Part shown: in pieces, positions 9,544 to 19,714 of the stretch | Layout of the letters: every line of letters starts with the position of its first letter | Numbering within the stretch: the first letter of the stretch is position 1 | From: Fulvivirga maritima | GTDB taxonomy: Bacteria; Bacteroidota; Bacteroidia; Cytophagales; Cyclobacteriaceae | DNA: 64,000 bases | Reading direction: 5' to 3' | Assembly: GCF_021389955.1 (NCBI RefSeq) | Contig: NZ_CP089980.1 | Coordinates: 4,273,001-4,337,000, forward strand | Program-made: the position numbers and the translations under genes | The notes under the pieces: generated by a model | What the model was told of the DNA's origin: nothing | Database searches by the model: none | The model's input: only the letters and a program-made list of their open reading frames with translations

Positions 9544-9740
9544 GTGTCTGTATAGTGCGCGTATTTAGGTTGCTAAAGGTTAAGTCGTGTATGGTAATAC
9601 TGTAAGGAACATTGACTCGTGGAGTAAGGAGATGTCAGATATCACTACGCTATAATTTGTGATTTAGAAATGACGTTAATTCAATCCAAAAGATGTTATG
9701 GTAAATACTTTTGCTTTTACCATTTGTAATAGTTTTTGAA
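9544..9740. other. Intergenic stretch without a gene
   Basis: The 310-nt space between the transporter and groEL holds the two terminators listed separately. Between them I see no coding frame. The only structure is a perfect 8-bp inverted repeat, ATGGTAAA (9698-9705) with TTTACCAT (9716-9723), whose loop contains TACTTTTG, resembling a -7 element but without a TTG at the right distance. Confidence 0.5.
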
Positions 9741-9747
9741 ACAAAAA

Positions 9748-9773
9748 AAGGCTTCGAAAATATTCGAAGCCTT
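9748..9773 (-). terminator. Rho-independent terminator of groEL
   Basis: AAGGCTTCGAA and TTCGAAGCCTT form an 11-bp perfect stem with a 4-nt loop. On the minus strand, T residues (As at 9743-9749 on the plus strand) follow the stem, 26 nt after the groEL stop. Confidence 0.9.
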
Positions 9774-9799
9774 CTCTTTTAACCTATAATTTGATGTTA

Positions 9800-11429
<1,630 letters not shown>

Positions 11430-11474
11430 AATTTTTCTAAATTTTTAGTCGTTGTATTGATTACTCAAAACAGA

Positions 11475-11753
11475 TTAAACAATTGCAAATATGTCAGATT
11501 CTCTCATGATAAGATATTCTTTGCCTTCTACAGTGATCTCTGTACCAGCATACTTACCATAAAGTACTTCGTCACCTTCTTTTACAGTTAAAGGCTCATC
11601 TTTTTTACCTGTACCTACAGCTATAACTTTACCTTTTTGAGGCTTTTCTTTAGCTGTGTCAGGGATAATGATACCTGAAGCTGTTTTTTCTTCAGCAGCG
11701 GCAGCTTCTACAAGAACTCTGTCCGCAAGAGGCTTAATATTCACTTTTGACAT
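11475..11753 (-). CDS. groS: Co-chaperonin GroES
   Basis: A 92-residue cap of the GroEL chamber, the normal length. Visible motifs are [11 protein letters not shown] at the N-terminus, the mobile loop with [29 protein letters not shown], and YGKYAGTEI near the C-terminus. It lies upstream of groEL with 45 nt between stop and the groEL ATG, forming the standard groESL operon. No CIRCE element or classical sigma-32 site is seen upstream, so the route of heat-shock control is not evident. Confidence 0.96.
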   Translation of the reverse strand: MSKVNIKPLADRVLVEAAAAEEKTASGIIIPDTAKEKPQKGKVIAVGTGKKDEPLTVKEGDEVLYGKYAGTEITVEGKEYLIMRESDIFAIV

Positions 11754-11912
11754 TTTTTGTTATAGGTTTTAATTAAAACTTTGATTCTAAATTGTGCTTG
11801 GCTTATTACACCTTTTGTGCCAATCAGTTTTGACCTCAATAAATGGACATTTTTGCAGATTTCAGGCATTTACCATGACAAGATAAATGCAGGTATGACA
11901 TAATTACACGAA

Positions 11913-11935
11913 TGGCAATATGGCAATTTGGCAGT
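11913..11935. repeat. Three tandem TGGCAnT half-sites in the divergent groES / 11989 promoter region
   Basis: TGGCAAT occurs at 11913 and 11921, and TGGCAGT at 11929, at exact 8-bp spacing in the 235-nt space between two divergent genes. Such phased short repeats can be regulator half-sites; no protein is implied by the sequence. Confidence 0.35.
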
Positions 11936-11988
11936 GCTTGCCTTCTATGTGGTTTTTTTGTACATTATACTATTAAAATTGTGTGAAT

Positions 11989-12699
11989 ATGGAGCATTTG
12001 AGTAATAACTGGTTTACTGAAGGGTTGGTAGATTATGAGTATAAAAAGTATGTTTTACTCGCCTATCTTAAGCGGGCTACTGATTCATTTGAAGAAAGAA
12101 AATTGTATCCCTTTTTGTCTGATTTGGTAGTTCATTATAATAACCTGATACAGTTTAGGGAGAGTAAAAGAAAGTTTAGCAATGATATGCCTAAAGACAT
12201 AACCGGGATTGATAAGGAGAAGCTGGAGCTGATTTATAAGCAGGCGGAAAATGACCACGAACTCTTAAAAGAAATTGAAAATATAATAGAGTTTTCTTTG
12301 CCCAGGCTTAAGTCTTCTGTAGCTGCGGGTGCGGAGGTGTATGAGCTGGTAGAGGGAAACTGTGAGCTTACACCTATTGGGCTTATGCCTTTATATACTA
12401 ATGAAGGTTATATGTTTATAAGCAATAACAGTAAAAAGACTAAGATATACCGTTATGAGCTTACCATGCTGGAGACCGCTAAAGAGAAATACAGGGCTTT
12501 AAATACCTATTTTGTGGAAGCAGTGCAGAAAGGGTGGGGCACTACTTATGAAAGTATAAAGGTGAGCCTCACCAGAAGGTTTAAAGACCTGCCTAATCCG
12601 GCTACTTTTCTATTTTACTCTAAGGAGAAGTTTCCATATAATTCCACGTTAGAGCCTGTAGCTAAGCGCCTACTAGTAAAGTATATTTCCAAGACATAA
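11989..12699 (+). CDS. Conserved-looking hypothetical protein
   Basis: This protein of about 236 residues has no signal peptide or membrane segment, so it is probably cytoplasmic. It is rich in Lys, Glu, Leu and Tyr and mostly helical by eye, with a region around residues 115-150 containing LTPIGLMPLYTNEGYMFI that looks like a beta-rich insert. I do not recognise a domain. An ATG at 11989 is preferred over a GTG 6 nt upstream. It is transcribed away from groES and convergently with secG, sits inside an otherwise minus-strand housekeeping block, and ends at a strong bidirectional terminator. Confidence 0.8.
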   Translation: MEHLSNNWFTEGLVDYEYKKYVLLAYLKRATDSFEERKLYPFLSDLVVHYNNLIQFRESKRKFSNDMPKDITGIDKEKLELIYKQAENDHELLKEIENIIEFSLPRLKSSVAAGAEVYELVEGNCELTPIGLMPLYTNEGYMFISNNSKKTKIYRYELTMLETAKEKYRALNTYFVEAVQKGWGTTYESIKVSLTRRFKDLPNPATFLFYSKEKFPYNSTLEPVAKRLLVKYISKT

Positions 12700-12722
12700 G
12701 TGTCTATTGAAAATAAAATAAG

Positions 12723-12757
12723 AAAGGCCGTTTCAAATTAATGAAACGGCCTTTTTA
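12723..12757. terminator. Bidirectional terminator between the hypothetical gene and secG
   Basis: AAAGGCCGTTTCA pairs with TGAAACGGCCTTT (13 bp, 6-nt loop) and is followed by TTTTATTA. On the minus strand it lies just after the secG stop, so it can serve both convergent genes. Confidence 0.85.
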
Positions 12758-12778
12758 TTAGTATAATATAGGTATCTT

Positions 12779-13159
12779 TTATTCTACTGAATCTTCAGCT
12801 GGAGCAATCTCTTCAAGAGATCCTGCGTCAGTTCCTTGTCCTTCTTCAGCTGGTAACAGCTCTTGTCCAGGAAGTGAACCTGCACCTTGTTCGTTAGCTC
12901 TTTCTCTAAACTCATCAATAGGTCCTTGAGCAGGAGTGAAAAGGAAATTAGTAGCGAGAGTAAGAACGATTATGGCTATGGCAAAGCCCCATGTTAACTT
13001 TTCTAATAAATCGCCTGTTTTTTTAACACCAATCATATTGCTGGCTCCTGCACCCCCGAATTGGCTGGTAAGTCCACCGCCTTTTGAATCTTGTGCTAAG
13101 ATGATCAATACAAGCAATATAGATGCTAGAATTATTAAACTTAAAACTAATGTAATCAT
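12779..13159 (-). CDS. secG: Preprotein translocase subunit SecG
   Basis: A 126-residue auxiliary subunit of the SecYEG channel. It has two membrane helices (about residues 1-20 and 50-70) separated by the conserved loop SKGGGLTSQFGGAGASNMIGVKKTGDLLEK, shown here only as its key pieces GGGLTSQFGG and GVKKTGDLLEK. The C-terminal tail of about 50 residues is acidic and Gly/Glu-rich, longer than in Proteobacteria but usual in Bacteroidota. It is the last gene of the minus-strand cluster and lies 15 nt downstream of the TPR gene. Confidence 0.93.
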   Translation of the reverse strand: MITLVLSLIILASILLVLIILAQDSKGGGLTSQFGGAGASNMIGVKKTGDLLEKLTWGFAIAIIVLTLATNFLFTPAQGPIDEFRERANEQGAGSLPGQELLPAEEGQGTDAGSLEEIAPAEDSVE

Positions 13160-13174
13160 TATCTTACTACTAAA

Positions 13175-14167
13175 TTATTTTTGCAAGTCTTTAATTTGAG
13201 TCGCAAAGTACGACTTTTTTTGCGGAAATTTCCAAATTAATTTTTTATATATATCAATTGCCTTGTCTTTTTTACCTTGGCCGATTAATATTATAGCTAA
13301 ATTTTCTGAAACTAGGTCGTCACTAAAGTGGGTACTTGTTTCTGATAGATCTACCTGAGCTTCAGAAGAAGCGGTAGGTTTGGCAGAAAGCGTAGGCTCT
13401 GCATTTATAAACTGATCAATGATCTGGTTTTGCTCTTCTTTATTTGTTTTGGTGGGTTTACCACTGGTTTTTCTTTTAGTAGTAGATCCACCTTCTTTAG
13501 AGGTACTGGCTTTAGCTTTTGTAGCAGCTTTGGCTGTAGTTGAAGTCTTTTTGCTTGTAGCAGTGGACTTCTTGGTAGTGCTTTTGGCGGTAGTCTTTGC
13601 CGTTTTTTTAGCAGCAGGTTCCTTCGCTGTAGCAGTTTTCTTAGCCTTGGTGCTAGTTGAGCTCTCTGTACTCTTTTTAGTAGTTTTTTTCTTAGCCGGT
13701 TTTTTCTCCTTTTCAGGATGCTCCGCTACCCATTCTAAATAAGATTCTTTACTTTTTCTAAGGGCTTCAAGGTCTAGCAGTACACTGTCTCTTAGCTCTT
13801 CAGAGTGAATGTCTTCTTCGTCAATAGATGCTGAGAAGCCACTTTCCTCTTTTGGTTCCGTTACCAGCTCTTCGTCAGCAGAAATTAATACTTCCTCTTC
13901 TTCAGGCTCTTCTTCTATAATATTTCTTAGCACATGCCTATCAGATGCATACAGCGCAGCATAATGCAAAGTTTGCGTTGCTATGTCAGTATTAGCATCA
14001 TTATTAGCCTTTGCTATAAGCGTATGTAATATCTGGCTGTAGGGATAGTTTTTAACTAATTCATGAAGTTTATTCCTATCCTCTTCAGAAATATTATTAT
14101 AATTTTTGACAATTTTAATAAACTTCTGTTTGTTCAAAGCTGCTGGATTTGATGAAATTGTATTCAA
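13175..14167 (-). CDS. TPR-like protein with a histone H1-like Lys/Ala/Thr-rich segment
   Basis: A 330-residue protein in three parts. Residues 1-95 are helical and TPR-like (LHELVKNYPYSQILHTLIAK). Residues 95-150 are acidic. Residues about 150-245 are a low-complexity Lys/Ala/Thr/Ser region with repeated KKT, AKKT and TSKK motifs that resembles eukaryotic histone H1 tails. The C-terminus (about 285-330) has one clear TPR-type helix pair: SENLAIILIGQGKKDKAIDI followed by YKKLIWKFPQKK. No signal peptide is seen. It sits between lptE and secG, 20 and 15 nt away, a position held by TPR proteins in related genomes. The basic segment could bind nucleic acid or acidic partners; that is inference. 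Confidence 0.8.
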   Translation of the reverse strand: MNTISSNPAALNKQKFIKIVKNYNNISEEDRNKLHELVKNYPYSQILHTLIAKANNDANTDIATQTLHYAALYASDRHVLRNIIEEEPEEEEVLISADEELVTEPKEESGFSASIDEEDIHSEELRDSVLLDLEALRKSKESYLEWVAEHPEKEKKPAKKKTTKKSTESSTSTKAKKTATAKEPAAKKTAKTTAKSTTKKSTATSKKTSTTAKAATKAKASTSKEGGSTTKRKTSGKPTKTNKEEQNQIIDQFINAEPTLSAKPTASSEAQVDLSETSTHFSDDLVSENLAIILIGQGKKDKAIDIYKKLIWKFPQKKSYFATQIKDLQK

Positions 14168-14187
14168 ATTTAATAAGTAAAAATATA

Positions 14188-14724
14188 TTAAAAATTACAA
14201 TTGGCAACCGAGGCATTGAATATATCCAAAATTATCTGGTCAAAGATCTCATCAAGTAGTGTGGCCTCAATAGCGGTAAGATTTTGATCACTATCAAAAT
14301 CACTATAGAATGAGAATGATTTATTCTCAAAGTTAAACTGATCGTCTTCAGTATTTACATAAGTAACCTGAACCGTTATAGTTAGTCTGGTAAGCGCGGA
14401 AGTGTTACCTCCCAAAACGTCATTATCAGAAGCTGTAGGTGCAATAGGTGTTAGTCTATATCCTGTAATGGATCCTTCTAGCTGTAGTTCACCATCTTCG
14501 TCTACCATACCAAGGTTGGTGTTAGAAAGGTAGTAGTCTTTTAGCTTGTTAGTGAAGGTTTGTGGCATATCAGGAGGTCCGCCTTCAGCATCATTATAAA
14601 ATTGCTGAATAGAAATGGTCTCTGCCGTGATATTAGCGCCTGTAAATGAATAAACACCACATCCTGCCAATGAAAAAGCGGGCAGGATTATCATTAAAAA
14701 AATTCTTAGATTAAAGATCCTCAA
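14188..14724 (-). CDS. lptE: LptE-family LPS-assembly lipoprotein
   Basis: A short lipoprotein (178 residues from the chosen start) with lipobox LAGC and the following GVYSFTGANI, the typical opening of Bacteroidota LptE. It would sit in the outer membrane plugging the LptD barrel that inserts lipopolysaccharide. The start is uncertain. A TTG at 14724 gives a proper signal peptide with basic residues (MRIFNLRIFLMIILPAFSLA) and overlaps the upstream stop by 14 nt. The ATG at 14694 would give a very short signal without positive charge. The frame extends further upstream to 14787 but that part lies inside the sigma-54 activator gene. Confidence 0.8.
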   Translation of the reverse strand: MRIFNLRIFLMIILPAFSLAGCGVYSFTGANITAETISIQQFYNDAEGGPPDMPQTFTNKLKDYYLSNTNLGMVDEDGELQLEGSITGYRLTPIAPTASDNDVLGGNTSALTRLTITVQVTYVNTEDDQFNFENKSFSFYSDFDSDQNLTAIEATLLDEIFDQIILDIFNASVANCNF

Positions 14725-15988
14725 GTTCGTATTGTTTGATTTTCCTATACAAAGTTCGTTCCGAAATCCCGAGGTCTTTCGCAGCATACTTTCTTTTATT
14801 GTTGTTTTTCATTAAAGCCTTAATAATCAGTTCTTTTTCCTTCTTTTCGATAGAAAGAGAATCATCTTCTTCTGTTTCATGAGTGATGTCCTGAATTTCA
14901 GATGCATCATCATCATACTGACTATGATCAGAATTTATGTTCAGAAGCACAGGTTCATCAGGGATCACGCTCTTCTGATGATGCAAGCTGTTATTATCAA
15001 GGTTTTCGAACAATTCGCTGTGATCTTCTATAACCTGATGTGCTGATCCTTCTGTCTGAAGCGCTTCCAAAACGAATTTTTTCAAATCGTTCATATCCTT
15101 TTTCATATCAAAAAGCACCTTATATAATAGGTCTCTTTCTGAAATGTGCTGATTACTCTTTTCAGGATCTTGATAAAGAGCTGGAAGCTGGTTGTTATTG
15201 CCTGGCAGATATTTTAAAAGCGTCTCTTTAGTGATGAGTTTATCCTCAGAAGAGAGTACAGATATCTGCTCAGTTAAATTTTTCAATTGCCTGATGTTAC
15301 CAGGAAACCTGTATTGAAGTAAAGTTTCTTTAGCATCTTCAGTAAGAGCGATTGGCTTTACCTTATATTTCTCAGCAAAATCAGTAGCAAATTTTCTAAA
15401 AAGGAGTTCTATGTCATTACCACGATCTCTCAAAGGCGGCACATAAATAGGCACTGTGCTTAGTCTGTAATAAAGGTCTTCTCTAAACTTGCCTTCATCT
15501 ACAGATTTCATCAGATTAACGTTAGTAGCAGCTACTACTCTAACATCCGTTTTCAGTACTTTTGATGAGCCAACTTTTATAAATTCTCCATTTTCTAAAA
15601 CCCTTAAAAGCCTGGCTTGTGTGCCAATGGGCATTTCCCCAATCTCATCAAGAAATATGGTACCGCCACTAGTGACTTCAAAATAGCCTTTCCGGGCTTC
15701 ATGTGCACCTGTAAAAGAGCCTTTTTCATGACCAAAAAGCTCTGAGTCTATCGTTCCCTCTGGTATAGAACCGCAGTTGATAGCTATAAACTGGTTATGC
15801 TTTCTGGGGCTGAGGTGATGGATTATTTTACTGAAAGATTCTTTACCACTACCACTTTCACCTGTAATAAGTACAGACATATCAGTAGGGGCTACTTGCA
15901 TAGCTACTTGTATGGCATGATTGAGCAAGGAAGAATTTCCTATTATACCAAATCGTTGTTTTATACTCTGAATTTCAGATTCAACCAT
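14711..15988 (-). CDS. Sigma-54 interaction AAA+ transcriptional activator without sensor domain
   Basis: A 425-residue bacterial enhancer-binding protein. It begins almost at once with the AAA+ domain (about 12-240): Walker A GESGSGKES, the sigma-54 contact loop GSFTGA in place of the usual GAFTGA, Walker B GGTIFLDEIGEM, and the sensor region REDLYYRL. A long acidic linker (about 255-375) follows, then a Fis-type helix-turn-helix at the C-terminus (KYAAKDLGISERTLYRKI). There is no receiver, GAF or PAS domain, so activity must be set by level, partner proteins or the linker. It lies 3 nt after miaB and overlaps lptE, in the miaB-lptE-secG housekeeping cluster. Its targets are unknown. Confidence 0.92.
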   Translation of the reverse strand: MVESEIQSIKQRFGIIGNSSLLNHAIQVAMQVAPTDMSVLITGESGSGKESFSKIIHHLSPRKHNQFIAINCGSIPEGTIDSELFGHEKGSFTGAHEARKGYFEVTSGGTIFLDEIGEMPIGTQARLLRVLENGEFIKVGSSKVLKTDVRVVAATNVNLMKSVDEGKFREDLYYRLSTVPIYVPPLRDRGNDIELLFRKFATDFAEKYKVKPIALTEDAKETLLQYRFPGNIRQLKNLTEQISVLSSEDKLITKETLLKYLPGNNNQLPALYQDPEKSNQHISERDLLYKVLFDMKKDMNDLKKFVLEALQTEGSAHQVIEDHSELFENLDNNSLHHQKSVIPDEPVLLNINSDHSQYDDDASEIQDITHETEEDDSLSIEKKEKELIIKALMKNNNKRKYAAKDLGISERTLYRKIKQYELEDL

Positions 15989-15991
15989 TTT

Positions 15992-17453
15992 TTAATCTAC
16001 TATTTTACCAAATAACGTAGCAGCAGAGCAATCTTCTACTAAAACATTAACATATTCGCCTTTTTTATATCCTTTCTTAGGGAAAATCACCACCTTATTG
16101 GCAGTGTTTCTTCCTTGTAAGTCATCTTCAGATCTTTTTGAGAAACCTTCGATCAATACTTTGTGTACTTTACCGATATCTCTTTTATTTCTTTCTAAAG
16201 CATGAGCTTGTTGCTTAGCGATGATCTCACTCAGTCGGCGCTTTTTAACTTCTAAAGGAATATCATCTTCTAGTTTTTTAGCTGCCAGTGTACCTGGTCT
16301 TTCGCTATAAAAGAACATGTAAGAGAAGTCATACTTCACATAATCCATCAAAGTAAGCGTGTCTTGGTGTTCTTCTTCTGTTTCTGTGCAGAAACCAGCG
16401 ATCATGTCAGAAGATATTCCGCAGTCTTCACCAATTATTCTTCTAATAGCATCTACACGTTCTTTATACCACTCTCTGGTGTAGGTTCTATTCATTAACT
16501 CCAGTACTCTGCTGTTACCACTTTGTGCCGGTAAATGGATGTAGTTGCAGATGTTATCGTACTTTTTCATAGTATAAAGTACTTCATCTGTAATGTCTTT
16601 AGGGTGGGAGGTACTGAACCTCACTCTTAGCTCTGGACTTACCTGTGCCACCATTTCTAATAGGTGAGCAAAGTTAGTTACCTCTGAAATTTCAGATTTT
16701 TCTAACTTAGCTTTATTATTAATTTCTTTGCTCCATTTGTAGGAGTCTACGTTTTGCCCTAATAGGGTTACTTCTTTATAACCTTGATCAAACAGGTTTT
16801 GAGCCTCAGCTACAATAGAATGTGGATCTCTACTTCTTTCTCTACCTCTGGTAAAAGGTACTACGCAGAAAGAACACATATTATCACAACCCCGCATGAT
16901 AGATATAAAAGCGGTAACGCCATTACTGTTTAACCTTACCGGGCTGATATCAGCGTAAGTTTCTTCTCTGGAGAGGAATGTGTTAACGGCTTTTTGGCCA
17001 TTATCTACAGTTTGAACCAGGTTAGGTAAATCTCTGTAAGCATCAGGACCTACTACTAAGTCTACTATCTTTTTCTTCTTCCAGTAATTTATCTTTTAAG
17101 CGCTCGGCCATACAGCCCAGTACGCCTATCATCATTTCTGGTTTATGCTTCTTTACTGCATTAAACTGGCTAAGGCGCTTCCTTACTGTTTGTTCTGCTT
17201 TCTCACGAATAGAACAAGTGTTTAGAAAAACTACATCAGCTTCATTAAAATCAGAGGTAGTATCAAACCCCTCTTTTTTCATAATGGATGATACGATCTC
17301 ACTATCGGAGAAGTTCATCTGACAGCCGTAGCTTTCTATGTAGACTTTCCTGTCTTTACCAGTGTCCTCAGTTTCAGATACTTTAAAAGTTTCACAGGCC
17401 TCGGTCTGCTCATCACCTTTTATAATATCAATGTCTGCTATCACATTATCCAT
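15992..17453 (-). CDS. miaB: tRNA methylthiotransferase MiaB, with an apparent one-base frameshift
   Basis: MiaB is a radical-SAM enzyme that adds a methylthio group to i6A37 of tRNAs. The N-terminal part (17453 to 17043) carries the first-cluster cysteines in [20 protein letters not shown] and VLGCMAER. The C-terminal part carries the radical-SAM motif CDNMCSFC (CxxxCxxC), [11 protein letters not shown], and a C-terminal TRAM domain ending near LFGKIVD. They are in different frames. Removing one A from the AAAAA run (TTTTT at 17070-17074) restores [19 protein letters not shown] and a continuous 486-residue protein. The total of 1462 nt is a multiple of three plus one. The region between the two halves has no other stop in the right frame, so a single indel explains the break. 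Confidence 0.94.
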
Positions 17454-17520
17454 GGTTCGCTCAGTTTATATAGAATTGCAAAGGTAATAATATGCATTGA
17501 AAGTGACATAATGTCAGTAA

Positions 17521-18850
17521 TTATTTTACTTTTATTGTTGGGTTGCCTAGTATTTCCAGGATAGCCTTGGCTTTTAGCAGGCATTCATCATATTCTTTTT
17601 CAGGAATAGCATCATAAGTAATGGCACTGCCTACCTGAAATGAGAGGGTAGAGTTAGAGGCATTATATAGCAGACTCCTAATGACAACATTAAAATCAAA
17701 ATCACCTTCAGGAGTGAAGTAGCCCATAGCGCCGGAGTAAAGACCTCGTTTGTTGTTTTCGTATTTCTCTATGAGTTCCATGACCTTTATTTTTAGGAGC
17801 GCCGGTCATACTGCCCATAGGGAAGGCATTTTTTATGGCTTCTACCGCTGTAACCTCAGGAAGTAGGGTAGAGGTGATGGTGGATATCATCTGATGAAGT
17901 TGAGGAAATGAATAAATGCCAAATAGCTCTTCTGGTTTAATAGTGCCATATTGAGAGCTTTTGGCCAGGTCATTTCTTACCAAATCAACGATCATCATGT
18001 TTTCGGCAAGCTCTTTTTCATCATTTCTTAAAGCCTTTTTTATTTCGGCATCTTCAGCTTCGTCTTGGCCTCTTTTGGCTGTACCTTTAATAGGTTGTGA
18101 AATGAGCTTGTTGCCTTCCTTTTTTATGAACCTTTCAGGGCTAGCACAGATCAGGTAGTTGTTTTCGAACTTGTGAAAAACTGAAAAAGGTGTGGGTGAG
18201 GTGGCGGTTAGATGCTCATAAGCCATAAGAGGACTAAAGTCTTTTGTAGTGGTATGAAAATCTATGCAATAGTTGATCTCATAAATATCGCCTTCTACAA
18301 TATGCTGCTTAAGCTTTTCTACTTTACTAATATATTCTTCTCTGGAAGTTCCAGCCTGTATTTCTTTTATAGGGAGAAGCGAATGAGATGTTAACTGTAT
18401 TGCTTCAATATCATTAATTATTGATTGGGGTTCGGGGTGTGAGGTCTCAATGGTAACGGTATCATTATTCCAAAAAATGATAGTTTCAGGAACGTAAAAC
18501 AAAATATCAGGAAACCCTAATCTATCAGTATTTTCACTGCTGAGGTTTTCTATATAATTCTTAAGGTCATAAACAAGATGCCCGATAAGCCAATCCTGAT
18601 GCTCCTTCTGGAATCTTTGAAGCTCATGAAATGGGTCAGAAGAATGTAAAGGGATAATTTGCGTTGCCTTAAAAGCAAGCAGGTTTTTGAAGCCTTGGTA
18701 GGGAATGTTAGTTGCGCTATTTGTAGTGAAATAAGAACTATAGTCATAGCGCTGGGAGTAATGAAGAGCCTTTTTGATGAATAACTCTACACTGGAAGGC
18801 TTATAAGTAATGGCTTTTCGCAAATTCTTTTTTGGCACAAAGGAATACAA
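17521..18850 (-). CDS. pabB: Aminodeoxychorismate synthase component I (PabB), with an apparent one-base frameshift
   Basis: This chorismate-using enzyme makes aminodeoxychorismate for folate synthesis. Motifs are PIKGTAKRG (the Lys of PIKGT separates PabB from TrpE, which has IAGT), MMIVDLVRNDLAK and GSMTGAPK. After GSMTGAPK the frame breaks. Removing one A from AAAAA (TTTTT at 17790-17794) restores KIKVMELIEKYE and continues through RGLYSGAMGYF to the end, giving about 442 residues; the total of 1330 nt is a multiple of three plus one. There is no ATG start: a TTG at 18850 or a GTG at 18838 are the options. The gene begins directly at the end of the YceI gene's terminator and is followed by miaB after 67 nt. 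folC, another folate gene, lies at 55.8 kb. Confidence 0.9.
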
Positions 18851-18854
18851 AAAA

Positions 18855-18887
18855 TAAGCCGGCTCAAAATCTAATTTGAGCCGGCTT
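18855..18887 (-). terminator. Rho-independent terminator of the YceI gene
   Basis: TAAGCCGGCTCAAA and its complement TTTGAGCCGGCTTA form a stem of about 14 bp. On the minus strand it is followed by TTTTTTG, which runs into the proposed TTG start of pabB. Confidence 0.88.
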
Positions 18888-18913
18888 AAAGTCTTTATCT
18901 GCTAAAGTATGAA

Positions 18914-19657
18914 TTACATAGCAGGTGCTTCAGAAGCTTTGATATCAAATCCTACGTTTACAGTATCGTAGATGAATTTGTCTTTAGCTTTATCTACTGC
19001 ATCAGATTCAGCAGAATAAGTAAGTCCCCATAAAGTTCTGTCAATGTTAAATTTAGCTTTAGCAGAAAGTCCACTTTCAGCTACTTTTACCACTGCAGGG
19101 AAAGAAATACTTAAAGTTTTTCCTCTCATAGTAAGGTTTCCTGTTACTTTATGAGTAGGAGATTCTACTACAAACTCATCAGCACTTGCAGGCTTATATT
19201 CAGAATCAAATTCTTCTTTAACTTCTACAGAATCACTAGCACTGTAAGGCTCTACTGAAGTGATAACAAATTCAGCAGTAGGGTGATTTTCAGCATCAAA
19301 GAAGTCAGCTGATTTTAAGTGACCTTCTAATTTACCTTTCATTTCTTCGTCATCGGCAATATCAACATTTTGGATATTAGCGATGTCTAAAGTGATAGTA
19401 CCACCTACTATTTCGTCTCCTTCTACAGCTATATTTCCTTGGCTGATAGGAATAGTACCATCATGCTTTCCTGTAGGCTTGCTACCAATCCAGGTAACTG
19501 TGCTTTCTTCTGCATTTACAGTGTATTCTTTTGATGCTTCTACTTGCTCTACTTCTTTAGCTTCAGAAACTTCAGCATCAGTGCCTTCTTTTTTCTGTCC
19601 GCAAGAAGCTATGATTCCTGCAGAAAGCAATAAAATAAAAAAGCTGTTTTTCTTCAT
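18914..19657 (-). CDS. YceI-family lipid-binding lipoprotein
   Basis: A 247-residue lipoprotein with signal peptide MKKNSFFILLLSAGIIASC (lipobox IASC, Cys19). After an acidic linker the YceI-like lipocalin fold fills residues about 45-245. Its start is the typical YTVNAEESTVTWIGSKPTG, followed by VGGTITLDIANI, LEGHLKSADFFDAENHPTAEF and VTGNLTMRGKTLSISFPA. YceI proteins bind isoprenoid or other amphiphilic lipids in the periplasm; the ligand here is unknown. It has a good promoter at 19715-19742 and its own terminator, so it is a single-gene unit. Confidence 0.9.
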   Translation of the reverse strand: MKKNSFFILLLSAGIIASCGQKKEGTDAEVSEAKEVEQVEASKEYTVNAEESTVTWIGSKPTGKHDGTIPISQGNIAVEGDEIVGGTITLDIANIQNVDIADDEEMKGKLEGHLKSADFFDAENHPTAEFVITSVEPYSASDSVEVKEEFDSEYKPASADEFVVESPTHKVTGNLTMRGKTLSISFPAVVKVAESGLSAKAKFNIDRTLWGLTYSAESDAVDKAKDKFIYDTVNVGFDIKASEAPAM

Positions 19658-19714
19658 TTGTCTTTCTTTTAGTTTGGTTAATTTGTGATGTAAGTATCAA
19701 ATTCTAATATACTA

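Noticed and set aside
9698-9723. 8-bp inverted repeat with a -7-like loop, possible small RNA start
   Set aside because: There is no TTG at the right distance and transcription would run straight into the groEL terminator hairpin. Too weak to call.
11754-11988. CIRCE or sigma-54 promoter upstream of groES
   Set aside because: No TTAGCACTC-N9-GAGTGCTAA is present. TTGGCA-like pieces occur on both strands but the GG-to-GC distance is 8 or 12, not 10, so the sigma-54 pattern is not met.
13419-13742. 107-codon hydrophobic frame on the plus strand
   Set aside because: It is the complement of the Lys/Ala/Thr-rich segment, which automatically reads as Val/Leu/Phe-rich on the other strand. It only imitates a membrane protein.
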